From Prostheceraeus crozeri (lineage: Eukaryota; Platyhelminthes; Polycladida; Euryleptidae), in contig CAJQUW010003166.1 of NCBI GenBank assembly GCA_907163375.1, positions 62,001 through 126,000 of the forward strand: a DNA stretch of 64,000 nucleotides, written 5' to 3'. The position numbers and the translations under genes were made by a program. Under the pieces are notes generated by a model, which did not search any database, was not told the DNA's origin, and saw only the letters and a program-made list of their open reading frames with translations. Position 1 is the stretch's first letter. Every line of letters starts with the position of its first letter. This document shows, piece after piece, positions 34,001 through 42,359 of this stretch.

Positions 34001-36576
34001 AGTGCGCAATTAATGCTGGATAATCTAGTAACCACTGCACAAACCCTCACGCATCGTCATTCAACTATCTCTTTTGATGCCTTAGACTTCAAACAACTTG
34101 AGTTACCTGTTTGTCCATGATCGAAACCACTGCATATTATGAATATGCTTGCAACTATGATACATACTTTTTCGCAAATTATCTGAATGAGCAAAATTGC
34201 AAGAGTAGACGCACGCTCTTGATTGAGAAGAAGTCACAGCCAAATGTGGTGGTATGATTGGCACCGACAGATGAGTTGCAAAATGAGTTGTGCATGTGGT
34301 TGAAGCTTTCAATTGGCGGCATTGTTAACGAAATTTGGTTAGTTTTCGTTCTATTTTGGAAAACAGCCCTGCATTTCAGAGACTTCTCATGTGACAGATC
34401 AGACCTCTCTTAGAATTAGTTCAATCAAACAATGGATCGAGCGTCAACAAATTGAGTTTTCGGACACTAAGTTATTTACTCATTTGTATTTCCAATATTT
34501 TAATAACTTCTCAAGATGTTAGTTTTCCATACATTGGAAATCGTGATATCCGAGAACTGTAACACCGAGTGGCGTATACTCATGATAGCAAGACTGAAGT
34601 TAAGGCGCAGTTAGTCAAAAAAGAGAAATATAACACTTAGATGAATGAAACCAACCTCTGTCAGCGCTTAGCACTATAAACAGTGTAACGATGGGATGTA
34701 TTTCCCGACTTTGAATTAAATTCAAAAGTTATGCAAGTTGAAGATGCTCTGTGCAGTTCAGTGCAGATTATGGCGTCAGATCAGTGATTTCAAAGTTGGA
34801 AAGAGTCAGAATTTTACATTTTGATAATGATTAGATTGCATATAAGATTATTACAATTCAAGTAATCAAACAAAATTCTGATCTTTTCGAACTTAGGAAT
34901 CTTTACAGTTAAGGTTGAAAGTCTACAACAATTTCAGTTACTGGGAGAACACATGGTCGATTCATGAAGCTTTTCTCAAGAAATTTGTCTACTATTGGCA
35001 AGTCAATATCTTGGAGGCTTTCCCCTTCAATTGAACAAACTTATTGACATACAAAAGTTAAGATTCCTTTAAAAACCTTTATGTCCAACCAAAATACATC
35101 TGTTAGATCTCTACATGTCCAGATCTCTGAAAAAGTTCAGATCTCTAAATGATGTAACAATTTAATGAAAGATGCCTTTCTGACACAAATTTAGATGCAC
35201 GTTAGTCGGACATTCAGGATAAAAAGCTAATTCGATTTAGGGCCTATCGGTATTTTAGCATCAGAAGGGCCTCTGCTTCTGATGATGGCGTAACAGGAGG
35301 CCGAAATTAACAAAGCATTATAAAATACTCACCATCTTTTGTACTTGGTTTCCCAACTAAATTGATCAAAAAATGAACAACCAAGGCCTCTTCAGTGCGA
35401 GTTACCGATATTTAAAATGGATATAGGAATAAAATAATATATTATATTGAAAGCTTCTATTTGTAGTCTATGTTTTCCCGCAAATCGGTGCTGGACTTCC
35501 ATAGAGATATATGTTCAGAATTATAGCACAGGAATCGTATGCATTGTGCCTTAGAAACTCGCCTACGTTTTCAAGAGTAAATTTGAAGTAATATCATGCG
35601 GAATACTTAACTTTCTATCAGTTCATTTATGCTACAAATAATTTCTCTATTGCAGACGCGAACTTGCAGTTCGCTGCATTCGACCAGCACGGTAGAATTT
35701 TGATTGTAAATTTTCATTTTTTTGATTGTAACGGAATTCCTTATCATAAAATCGACAGTTACAAGCTACAGAGACAACTTAGAGTTTACATCTTGCAGGT
35801 CGCTCATGAAATTGGACCCAGATGTGCGGTACAGTTTTGTAATCCAGTCATTAGCACTTTCATCACACTTGGCTGGCAACACATCAGTCCGGGTACTTCT
35901 CTCGCGTGGAGGCAGTTATTGTCAATAGCTTAGCGTTGACGATCTGCCTTATCACCACTGCTACTGCAAAGACACAATTCACACGCGAAAGAAACAAGCC
36001 ATTGTAACATCATTCAGACAGCGTTCAACATTAGACATCCGAGATTGCCATAAGAACAATATTACACGCAAAGCTCTCCTTAGAGCTGCGCTATTTTTAA
36101 AATAGAGCTGTTGTACAAACTAACTAATGAACGACAACGAATCCATCTTGTCTTGTCGGATTGGGAGCGGGGGTAACAAGACACTTACCAAGCACTCAGC
36201 GGAATCATCCATGTTCCCAAGTTGAAACCTTTGCTCAGCACTGAACGATTCTGCCAAGGCCTTTCGTAAAATATTTGCGAGCAGTGTTTGTTGGCCGCTG
36301 TAAGATAGCTGCGTGAAAGTGACCTTGAGTGCACAAAAGATGCACGCCGGGCCAGTGCAACGGTGACCAGAAAGAAGTCGCAGACTTTCACGAAATACAT
36401 CGATGTGCCACAGCGCCTGGAAATCAAGACACACTATCATAATTAGGAGATTAAGAATTCACACAGCGTAAAACTGTCTCACCTGCACAGCACAATTAAG
36501 GAAGCAATTGTTCTCGCCTGGCTGATTTGCCAGTCCTTTGGATGCAGAAATCGACATTACTTCTCTAACATGATCG
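9622..36576 (-). CDS. USP53/USP54-family ubiquitin hydrolase, seven coding exons, 5' end missing
   Basis: Inferred join, in coding order: 36576-36483, 36416-36189, 29420-29121, 18619-18175, 15924-15610, 12413-11430, 10001-9622. All introns are GT-AG and all phases agree, giving about 910 residues. The first four exons (about 355 residues) make a USP catalytic domain. It has Cys box GENNCFLNCAVQ, QRFQLGNMDDSAEC, two CPNC zinc knuckles, GRHYSAF (His box) and WLFFDDD. These match the USP53/USP54 pattern, not other USPs. Family members act on ubiquitin at cell junctions and in epithelia. They were long listed as inactive, and more recent work reports K63-linkage activity. Here the Cys, His and Asp positions are all present. 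The tail is disordered and ends with two zinc-ribbon-like modules. The start codon lies in an exon not found. Confidence 0.85.
10540..10702. repeat. 163-bp imperfect hairpin
   Basis: CTACGCAACTCGTGCATGA at the left and its inverted copy at the right, each followed by GATTGCTTC and ATAGCATTC words, make arms of about 48 bp. The central loop carries CCTTACGGGCTCGGG. Probably a small MITE. Confidence 0.65.
11214..11294. repeat. 81-bp inverted-repeat mini-element
   Basis: The ends are inverted copies of CAGTGCA followed by CTTAATCGG and ACA, about 26 bp with few mismatches. The ends resemble Tc1/mariner or pogo MITE termini, but no clear TA duplication was seen. Confidence 0.6.
11430..12413 (-). 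CDS. USP53/54 gene, exon encoding the Gln-rich tail
   Basis: A 984-nt exon from acceptor TTTTTCCTTCAG to donor GTAAGAGTG, phase 1 at both ends, 328 residues. It opens with a Ser/Pro segment and YIARQTVETVL, then a predicted helix rich in Gln and Arg (LQLQRQQAAYRRH). The remainder is a long region dominated by Gln, Asn, Ser and His, with runs such as QQQQNAQAERDALRNQ. No catalytic motif is present. It is likely disordered and partly coiled-coil, and may serve as an interaction or condensation surface. Confidence 0.8.
12414..15609 (-). other. Intron 5 of the USP53/54 gene
   Basis: Mostly unrecognised AT-rich sequence. CATCTCAATGT at 12896 and its inverted copy near 12973 form a small stem. At 14355-14430 there is an isolated GC-rich patch of CGGGATT, GCGGGCGGG and TATCCCGGG words, listed separately. 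Confidence 0.5.
14355..14430. repeat. CGGGATT-rich patch, probable DNA-transposon end
   Basis: GCCACGGGATTAATACCGCG, then GGTATCCCGGGCGGGATT and GACGGGATTTTTG. This GC-rich iterated vocabulary is close to that at 42.3-44.5 kb and unlike the surroundings. A partner end was not established. A CCCGTCGGG spot at about 15160 is only a weak candidate. Confidence 0.4.
15610..15924 (-). CDS. USP53/54 gene, Ser/Pro-rich linker exon
   Basis: A 315-nt exon from acceptor TTCGTTTCAG to donor GTAAGAAATG, phase 1 at both ends. It encodes about 105 residues with SASSSSGSASRSR, SRSSSLSEENLL and a proline run PVPPPPPEFA that could bind SH3 or EVH1 modules. It looks disordered and lies directly after the catalytic domain, as in other USP53/54 proteins, whose tails are long and poorly conserved. 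Confidence 0.8.
15925..18174 (-). other. Intron 4 of the USP53/54 gene
   Basis: Holds a probable hAT remnant (16058-16787). A GCGCCCTCTATCGG spot at about 17147 resembles MITE ends of many invertebrates but stands alone. No exon was seen. Confidence 0.5.
16058..16787. mobile_element. Probable hAT (Charlie-like) non-autonomous remnant
   Basis: The left end reads TGGTTCTCCAGGTGGGCCGC. The right end inverted reads GGTGTTTCTCAACG followed by TGTGGCACATTTTTCCC. This is the CAGTGGTTCTCAAC-type terminus of many hAT elements. The interior has no open frame and no 8-bp duplication could be matched, so it is old or truncated. Confidence 0.45.
18175..18619 (-). CDS. USP53/54 gene, catalytic-domain exon with His box
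   Basis: A 445-nt exon from acceptor TTTTTCTTGCAG to donor GTGAGT. It enters in phase 0 and leaves in phase 1. It opens NCGN, completing a CP-NC zinc pair begun in the previous exon. Then come LILGLVWHAQ, LTALICYYGRHYSAF with the general-base His, NQWLFFDDDVVRSVG with the Asp, and GYQPLLLLYTNP. The order and spacing follow the USP53/54 signature (GLVW, MICY..RHY.AF, W.FFDD, YQPLLL). Vertebrate proteins have ILMNCP-like sequence before GLVW, and here the region is more diverged. Confidence 0.9.
21341..21420 (+). repeat. tRNA-like/SINE fragment
   Basis: CTGCGGACTCGGTCGAGTAG is followed by a TACTGGTTCGAATTCGAG segment with a good B-box (GGTTCGAATTC, about 21394-21404). The folding is incomplete for a tRNA, so a tRNA-derived SINE head is likely. 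Confidence 0.4.
22505..22560 (+). repeat. Possible tRNA-like fragment
   Basis: TTTGCGTCCGGGAGACC then TTGGTTCAAATTTTGG resembles the variable and T-arm half of a tRNA, with a B-box-like GGTTCAAAT. The 5' half is not convincing. Confidence 0.25.
23640..23745. repeat. Purine-rich tract with (GA)n microsatellite
   Basis: GAGAGAAAAGAGGGGGG leads to a run of about eight to nine GA units near 23724-23742. Short frames here are composition artefacts. Confidence 0.8.
27010..27211 (-). mobile_element. ~180-bp insertion with 12-bp target duplication and hammerhead-like motif
   Basis: CATTCTATTAAG occurs at 27010-27021 and again at 27200-27211, a clean direct repeat bracketing the insert. Inside, 23-bp perfect inverted repeats begin GTAGCGTTTAAATAAA (27021-27043 and 27143-27165). 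On the minus strand the middle reads TTGATAACGTCGGAGGAC, then GAAACTCGTC, then GGGCCC. This fits a hammerhead ribozyme with a minimal stem III (AC-UC-GU), stem II GUC/GAC and stem I GTGCCC/GGGCCC. It departs from the CUGAUGA core at two positions. Small hammerheads of this form mark Penelope-like retroelements and retrozymes, so a non-autonomous relative is the likeliest identity. Confidence 0.55.
28120..28176 (+). repeat. SINE tail fragment, same family as 32179-32347
   Basis: AAGTCTGACTTAAGTCAGCACC through GTAAAAAGTGACGC matches the inverted tail of the repeat at 32179-32347 over about 57 bp. Confidence 0.65.
29121..29420 (-). CDS. USP53/54 gene, catalytic-domain finger exon
   Basis: A 300-nt exon from acceptor GATATTTACAG to donor GTAAGTCG, phase 0 at both ends, 100 residues. 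It begins DTILQRLHHHL and continues EDADVCSAPHCISHAKFGM, STCPNCSS, IHYVPTDALVSQV, FAELLRSAS and DTRYCP. This tracks the vertebrate USP53/54 segment (RDADMC..C..HQKFAMTL, CxxC, FVHYI.T..L, ..F.ELLQ.A). The CPNC and the terminal CP, completed by NC in the next exon, form the zinc ribbon of the USP fingers. Confidence 0.92.
29878..29903. repeat. Perfect 26-bp hairpin
   Basis: CCGAATTAGTA, loop GACT, TACTAATTCGG. It has no T-run after it and no gene next to it, so it is not read as a terminator. Confidence 0.6.
32179..32347 (-). repeat. Probable tRNA-derived SINE, about 170 bp
   Basis: A GC-rich island in AT-rich DNA. On the minus strand the head reads GCGGCACAGTGGCTAGTG, an A-box-like start, then GGACTAGAGGCCGAGG. 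The tail (AAGTCTGATTATGTCAGCACC..AAGTGACGC) recurs at 28120-28176, which proves it is dispersed. The B-box is poor. Confidence 0.55.
32424..32513. repeat. Tandem duplication of 45 bp
   Basis: TTGCATCATCACAAAT..CTTAATCTGAGCCTGA occurs twice head to tail (32424-32468, 32469-32513) with only a few differences, so it is a fairly recent duplication. Confidence 0.85.
36189..36416 (-). CDS. USP53/54 gene, catalytic-domain exon
   Basis: A 228-nt exon from acceptor TGATTTCCAG to donor GTAAGTGT, phase 0 at both ends, 76 residues. It begins ALWHIDVFRESLRLL, then CTGPACIFCALK, LRKALAESF and QRFQLGNMDDSAECL. Each block has a direct counterpart in USP53/54 (VLWxLDIFRRSLR, C.G.ACIFCALK, ALAESF, EQRFQLGxMDDAAEC). 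This is the strongest family evidence in the window. Confidence 0.95.
36483..36576 (-). CDS. USP53/54 gene, first visible exon with the Cys box
   Basis: A 94-nt exon from acceptor TTTGCCTTTCAG to donor GTGAGA. After one carried base it reads DHVREVMSISASKGLANQ, then PGENNCFLNCAVQ, the catalytic Cys box in its USP53/54 form (KGL.N.PGQN.CFLN.AVQ). The intron to the next exon is only 66 bp. The in-frame ATG at 36557-36555 could serve as a start, but the good acceptor upstream and open phase suggest a further 5' exon that I could not find. Confidence 0.88.
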
Positions 36577-36887
36577 CTGAAAGGCAAATGAGAGGCAACA
36601 TTTTAATCCATGTCAAAGTCAGCTTATTAACAGCTTCATTTTCAGTCAGCAATTAAATATGAATAAACATGCAGGATAGGATTCAGAAAACCGGGTGAAA
36701 TACCTTTTTGAAATTTAAATAGATGTATTATGTCAAGTAATCGCTTATCACGCAAATTTGACTTTGCATTGGAAGAAGAGCAAAAATAAATACATATGGA
36801 AATATGCATCACAGGCTACTTTGAATGAAGTGGAACGGTCAATCCAACATGAAACCGTTCACAAAAGCACACGCATGGAGCAAAAAT
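36577..36887. other. Non-coding stretch upstream of the first visible USP53/54 exon
   Basis: Intron or promoter side. No exon or promoter motif was recognised. Confidence 0.4.
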
Positions 36888-37205
36888 GGGTTAATGATTT
36901 TTTACTATAGAGCCAAAATAAATAACATCACGAAAAAAAGAACACATCGAGCCAAAACTTCTGCGCATCTTTGCGGAAAACGCAATAGAGCCAAACTTAA
37001 GCTCTACACTACCTCACTCACCTTCAAGTAAAATTTCATCAAAATCCATCCAATACTCTGTCCTATACAGCCTTCACAAGTTTGAAAATATGGCCTATTC
37101 AGAGACATTTCAAATCTTCAAACACACATCGAGCCACAACTTCTGCGAGATCTTATGCTCTGCGGTACCTCACTCATCGCCACACTAAGTTTCATGACCT
37201 CTACC
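36888..37205 (+). repeat. 182-bp-unit repeat, copy A
   Basis: Starts GGGTTAATGATTTTTTACTA. The unit begins GAGCCAAAACTTCTGCGCAT and recurs after 182 bp, where the second unit is internally shortened. It matches the inverted copy at 44685-45117 almost base for base over more than 180 bp. The family is unknown. Confidence 0.8.
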
Positions 37206-37759
37206 TTGCAAGGCATTACATTTATGTTTCAATAGAGGCAAATGATTTATATGGTAATAAATAGGGAATGTCCTTGTCCGAGGGTGGCTGGATTGCAGGG
37301 TGGCGCTTGCAGTCTCCAGATTGATCACATTGCGCTGGGGTTATCAGCCAACTGTTGCCTCTTTGTGGTCTTCCCCGGGTGACTGTAGCAGCTGCGGGTC
37401 ACCGGCGAGTGAAGGGCGCCAGTCTAAATGTCTAAAATAACCCTTGCCAGGGCAGATAGGGTTCGTAAACCATGTAGGTAGCCCATCTAGGAGGAGGAAA
37501 ACTCCGAATGAAAAGCCGGGTTGACGGAACCCGTCAGATTGGTACAGCTAACTGTCTATGGGAAGGTGACCCTAGCAGAAGACCCCTCGCAAACGCGCGG
37601 TGCCAAGCGTGGCGAGTAAGGCACTTCCTTTGAACCGCATACAAGTCACTAATAATCTATGGTCCTCAGTTCCCAGCAGCTCTAGACCCCTTGACCACAG
37701 CAGCAGTCAAAACGGGAAAGGAGCAGAGGGTGCTAAGAATCACTGGGTGCGAAAACGCT

Positions 37760-38625
37760 GCCTCAAGCACCCCTACATCTGAATATTGGAACGCACGATG
37801 CTCACTCATTACTGATGACCGCGTCGCAGAATTGGAAGAAGTAAGCAAAATCAATTTCGATATTATTGTATCTGTGAAACTCACATGAAAGAAGAAGGTT
37901 GTCAAAAACTCAGAAGAAGCGGTCACATGTTAAAAAAAACATAAAAAGATTGCGGACAAAGTAACTGGCTTCAATGGAGTATGTGAAAAAGTAGCCCAAG
38001 GATCAATAAGAATTGCCACTTGAATTGCATACAGCTATATCTGCCGACAAAAATTATCGGTTGGTTCTCTTCAGTTTTTGACGCTTTTCCAGAAGAGATT
38101 TCGATTCCCCTGACAGTTTGTCCCTCAGATGAAGAGGTCGAGAAGGTATAGGATGAAGTGGACAATCCTATCACTAGCAGCAGACCCTACTGTAACCTGA
38201 TATTGGGTGATTTCAACACTAAAATAGGGAGACATGATCCAAGTGAATCTTATACCGGACCATGCGGCATAGGAACTAGAAATGACAGAGGACACCGGAT
38301 GGTTCAATTTGCCGAACAACATGGACTTAAGAAAATGAGCATCTATTTCAAGAAGAAGTCTTCGAGGAAATGGACCTGGATCTCTCCAAACGGAACCACG
38401 AAGAATGAGATGGACTACATCCTGTCAAGCATGCCTCATATCATTCAAGATGTCAACGTCCTGAATCGCTTCAACACTGGCAGCGATATATCGGCTGGTG
38501 CGGGCTTCGGTGCGTTTCAACACGAAAATGGAGAGAGCAAAGCTAATACGGAAACCTCAAATGGCAGATGTCGCTGCAAAACTATCAACCCACAAGGAAG
38601 AATACCAACTGTCTGTCACAAATAA
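37760..38625 (+). pseudogene. RTE LINE endonuclease domain (broken)
   Basis: Two frames cover the domain. WNARCSLITDDRVAELEEVSK and MKEEGCQKLRRSGH come first, then the piece at 38158-38625 with GDFN, TGPCGIGTRNDRGH, RKWTWISPNG, DYILSS and GSDIS where SDH is usual. The last change hits a catalytic histidine. Frames before 38158 carry stops or shifts. Confidence 0.8.
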
Positions 38626-39074
38626 GTTTGACACCATGGAACTAGATAACGAAATTTGATATTAATGATTTTTTCGAAAACGTCAGCGACCATACGAGAA
38701 TCGGCAGTCAGTATTTCGGAAAGACACAAGAACGAAAAAAGGATAAACTGTCAGGGGAAGCGAAATCTCTTCTGGAAAAGCGCCGAAAAAAGAAGAGAAC
38801 CAACATACACTCTAAACACATTGAATACGTCAAACTGTGTAAAACCACAAAAACGCAAAATGGCGGAAGACATCAAGAAGTTTGATGAGGATCAACAAAT
38901 CAAGACACTCGAGGACAGACCCGTATGCACCAACGAGGTTTATCTAAACCTGGTTTGCTGTCAAACTTGGTTTTGAAAAACTCAGTTTTTTTCTGTCGAT
39001 GCACCAAACTAAGTTTAATAAAACTCTATTTAATCAAACTGAGTTTAAGACAGTTAATAGCACTCATTTTGATC

Positions 39075-39893
39075 ATGGCGCAAAAGAAGAGAGGTTGCAA
39101 ATTTTTGATAGCAGAGCAAAACTTGCTTATCGAATTGCTGGAACCGACGCACCACCGGCTGATTGTCGAAGACAAGAGAACAAGCTGCGCGATTGTAAAG
39201 AAAAAGGCGGATACGTGGCGGAAGATCGCCGAAGAATTCTCGTCGCATGGACACGGCTGCAGAACAGCTGACGAGCTAAAGGCGCTGTGGAAGAGGCAGA
39301 AGATCGAAACGAAGAAGAAATTGGCCGCGTGTAAGAGAGAAGTGTGGCGTACATGAGGTGGAACATCGACGGCGGCCCCAATTTCTCCTCGCACGAGGCG
39401 CATCATCAGTGGCCTCATAAATGCCGATGAGCTGACCCCGCCGTTGACAACGGATTTCGATTGCGACGCTCTTGCTATGGCATGAGACAGCGCGGATATT
39501 AGTGACGTTGTTCAAGAACTCTCGTGCATGGATGAGCCAGATGTGACGATCCCCTTTGAATTGAATTTTTGGCAGCAGTTGCAGCCTTCCCCACAGCAGA
39601 ATGAGAAGCTTCAGGAGGAAGATCGGATCGAAGCTCACCAACATCGCAGGGGCATGAGTGCGTTTCACTCAAAACTTCTTAACTTCGCCGAATTAGAGCA
39701 TAGACAAAAAATGAAGAACTTGAAGCTGGAGGAAGATCTCCTGAGGAAAAGCTTGAATCTTTTAATAAGAAATAACTTCGTGTTAAATGCTTATCTTTCT
39801 TACAAACATAGTACATGGCTATATAGTTCTTTATTGGTCACCTCGTTTTTATGCTTTGAATTAGATTTGATTTTTGAAATTGTCAAAAGTTAG
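39075..39893 (+). pseudogene. Harbinger Myb/SANT-like DNA-binding protein, two in-frame stops
   Basis: Starts MAQKKRGCKFLIAEQ. A trihelix/Myb-SANT domain follows (NLLIELLEP..VEDKRT, KKKADTWRKIAEEF, RTADELKALWKRQK) as in MSANTD-type proteins. It then has an acidic middle (CMDEPDV, WQQLQPSPQQNEK) and a C-terminal helix (ELEHRQKMKNLKLEEDLLRK). In the one frame there are TGA stops at 39354-39356 and 39483-39485, each one C-to-T change from CGA arginine. The partner protein in active Harbingers carries the nuclease to the nucleus and binds the ends. Confidence 0.75.
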
Positions 39894-40093
39894 TTCCCTG
39901 AATTGTCAAAGGTTTGTATTCCCCTGAATAAACAGATGTTGAAGCAGTTAATAAATTATTTCGTTTTCTTGGGAAAGCAAGCAATATCACTTTTTTCATT
40001 ACTGTATATAGTTGCAATTGTACTTGTACATGTAATTAGATCGCAAATTGGCATCTAAAATACACAAACGTTTCAAAGCTACAAACAATTAAT

Positions 40094-41173
40094 TCATTTT
40101 TGAAATTCGGATAAGAAACAAGCCTTCAGAATTATGTAGGCCTTCAGAGGTAAAATTAAAAGTTGGTGAAGTATTGCTCGACGCCTTACGGCGTTACCTC
40201 TTCGGTTCACGTTTTGATCGGCGAATGCAGGGGGATGACTGAAAAGTTCATTTCCTTCGAACTCTGGTTCCTTGTTGTTGATCGCAATGTTATGCAGAAT
40301 CGCGCAAGCCACTATGATAGGTTGCGAGTTTTCGATTTGCACACGAGGGCCACTCTTAATAGCTGGAAAGCGACGTTTCAAAACACCGATTCCACGCTCA
40401 GCACAATTTCTCGTAATGGTGAGACTTTTGTTGTAGCGTCGTTGGGCAGCATCCGAGGGGGACAAAAACGGTGTTAAGAGACACGGAAGACATGGATAGC
40501 CTGAGTCTCCAGGAAGCCATGAACCAGGCGGAAGGACTTCAAGTTTGTCATACAACAAAGAATTTCGAAAAATTCTGGAGTCATGAGCACTCCCGTACCA
40601 ATGGGTCACAATATCCCTGACTCTCAATTTAGAATCAAACATGATTTGAACGTTCAAAGAAAAGTAGTCTTTTTGATTGCGATAAAGCTCAGATGAGGTT
40701 CCCGATGGCCTTTGTACACGAATGTGCGTCCCGTCTATTACAACAATAACACCTGGAAAGTGTGAGATCTTGTAGAAAGATTTTTTTTCGACTTCCAGTT
40801 GGTCAGGCGAGGGAAACAAAATGAACTGTTGTCGTAGTCTTGCTGTTGCTTTGGAAACTTTATGAGCAATGCGTCCAGCAGTTGTTTGATGCACACCGAT
40901 TAAATCACCATCTGTCATCTGAAAATTACCAGTGGCATAAAAACGAAGGGCAATAAGAACTTGCTGTTCGGTAGAAAGACTGTCATTTCTTTTATTTGGA
41001 GGTTCCAACTCACTTTCTAACATAGTACAAATATGGCGAAATGTCTCCTTTGTGAAGCGGTGTCGAAATTCTTCTGTGAAATTATCGGTCGGGGTTGTCC
41101 GTTAACTTCGTCGTCGTTTCTGTGCTGCTGCTGCACCTATAGCAGCGAATTCGGCGTATTCACTGTACCACAT
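40094..41173 (-). pseudogene. HARBI1-like Harbinger nuclease, one in-frame stop
   Basis: The likely start is ATG at 41173 (MWYSEYAEFAAIG). After 23 codons an in-frame TAA (41104-41102) interrupts, and then 309 residues are open from the ATG at 41023. The domain order fits HARBI1: FRHRFTKETFRHICTML, then a helix-turn-helix (MTDGDLIGVHQTTAGRI). The nuclease acidic residues sit in VVIDGTHIRV, WLPGDSGYP and CAERGIGVLKRRFP. The usual family length is about 350 residues, which agrees with 359 codons here. This is an unusually well-kept transposase for the window. Confidence 0.85.
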
Positions 41174-42110
41174 TGAGCCGAAGAAAAAATAATGAGAATG
41201 ATGATGTGTGTTTAGCGCTTAAACCTGCCCTTGTCCAGGTTTAAATTAAACCAAGATTCTTCTAACTTTAAACCAGGTTTAACATTGGTGCTTCCACGAA
41301 AATTAAAACTTGGTTTAAAATGGAAGATAAACCAGGTTTAATACTAAACCTCGTTGGTGCATACGGCTAGCAAAACGAAATCAAAATCTCGGACAAAGCC
41401 AAATTGCATCAATTAAAGAACATGACGGCGATGTCATAAAGGACAAGGCTAGAATGTTGAAACGGGTGGAAGAGTATTACGGAGAATCCTACAGCTGAAG
41501 ACAACAAGTATCACAAGTGAAAAATGTTCCAAGTAACAACGTCAACGACCCTCCCTGCTGGATCCTTCCGTCAGAGATACGAAACGCCATCAAGAAAATG
41601 AAACCAGGTAAAGCGCAAGGCTAAAATTGCAAACTTCAGACATACTCAAGGATGTAGGGGAGTCAGTTGTAATCATGATTGCCAGATTATTCAACAAATG
41701 TTTGAACCAAAAGAAAATACCTCAGGCATGGAAGAGCGCCATCATGATCATCCTTCATAAGAAGGGAGACATGAGAGATCTAAGAAATTGCAGACCAATC
41801 AGTCTAATATATTTCATGCATAAAGTCTTCTCACATGTTCTCAAACGCATGTCGAACACATTGAATCAGCAACAACCAAAGGAGGAAGCAGGATTCAGAT
41901 CCAGTTTCTCTACCGTCGATCATCTACAAACCATCACTCAACTACAAGAGAAAGCCAGAGAATATAAGGTAGCAGTCTGGCTGGCCTTCGTTGATTACGA
42001 AAAGGCTTTTGACTCCATTGAACATCAACCTTTCTTCTCCGCACTTACGAGCAACGGTATACATTGCGGTCTGGTATATCTCAGACGATTCAAATCATAC
42101 TGATCTGCCG

Positions 42111-42359
42111 AAGAGGGATTGTGGGCAGGCTGCACGTGTTGACAAACAATAGCATTTTATTCACACCGTCTTGTCAGATGCAGGTGGCTGGCGCTGTTGT
42201 GAATATTGTCCGATAAATGGATCGAGAAGATTTCACAGTCAAATGAGAAGAAAAAGTCAAACCACTGAATTTCTTGCACAGTCGCACATGCTGAATGATC
42301 AAATTGATTGATCAAGATTCACGAGAACATTTGCTAGGAATTTCAATCCCATGGACGTT
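42111..42359. other. Unassigned stretch after the LINE
   Basis: No coding or repeat identity was seen. It may be the join of a deletion that removed the LINE 3' end. Confidence 0.4.

Larger units (their letters stand above)
29421..36188 (-). other. Intron 2 of the USP53/54 gene (6.8 kb)
   Basis: Contains a perfect short hairpin (29878-29903), the SINE at 32179-32347 and a tandem 45-bp duplication (32424-32513). A CATCAGAAG..CTTCTGATG stem lies at about 35260. The rest is unrecognised AT-rich sequence. Confidence 0.5.
38921..41366. mobile_element. PIF/Harbinger transposon, 2.4 kb, both genes present
   Basis: The ends are inverted copies of CCGTATGCACCAACGAGG, then TTTA and repeated AAACCTGGTTTA words in both subterminal regions. 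It carries the two divergent genes expected of animal Harbingers: a Myb/SANT-like protein (plus strand) and a HARBI1-like DDE nuclease (minus strand). It is inserted in the RTE LINE, whose reading resumes on both sides. A 3-bp target duplication could not be identified (flanks GAC and CTA). Only three in-frame stops were found, so it is much younger than its host LINE. Confidence 0.85.
37265..42110 (+). mobile_element. RTE-type LINE, 3'-truncated, split by a Harbinger element
   Basis: The 5' leader (about 37265-37700, with AGGAGGAAAACTCCGAA) leads into an apurinic endonuclease-like domain: ITDDRVAELEE, LILGDFNTKIG, WTWISPNGTTKNEMDYI, FNTGSD. After the inserted element (38921-41366) the frame resumes (GQSQIASIKEHDGDV). 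The reverse-transcriptase N-terminal half follows: NCRPISLI, GFRSSFSTVDHL, AFVDYEKAFDS. Sequence stops resembling a LINE near 42110, before the catalytic YxDD box, so the 3' end is lost. Several stops and frame changes show it is dead. Domain style is that of the RTE/BovB clade. Confidence 0.85.

Noticed and set aside
35260-35310. CTGATGA..GGCC..GAAA, a hammerhead-like string
   Set aside because: The core words are present, but no stem III pairing or cleavage triplet could be placed, and the CTTCTGATG bases already pair with CATCAGAAG upstream.
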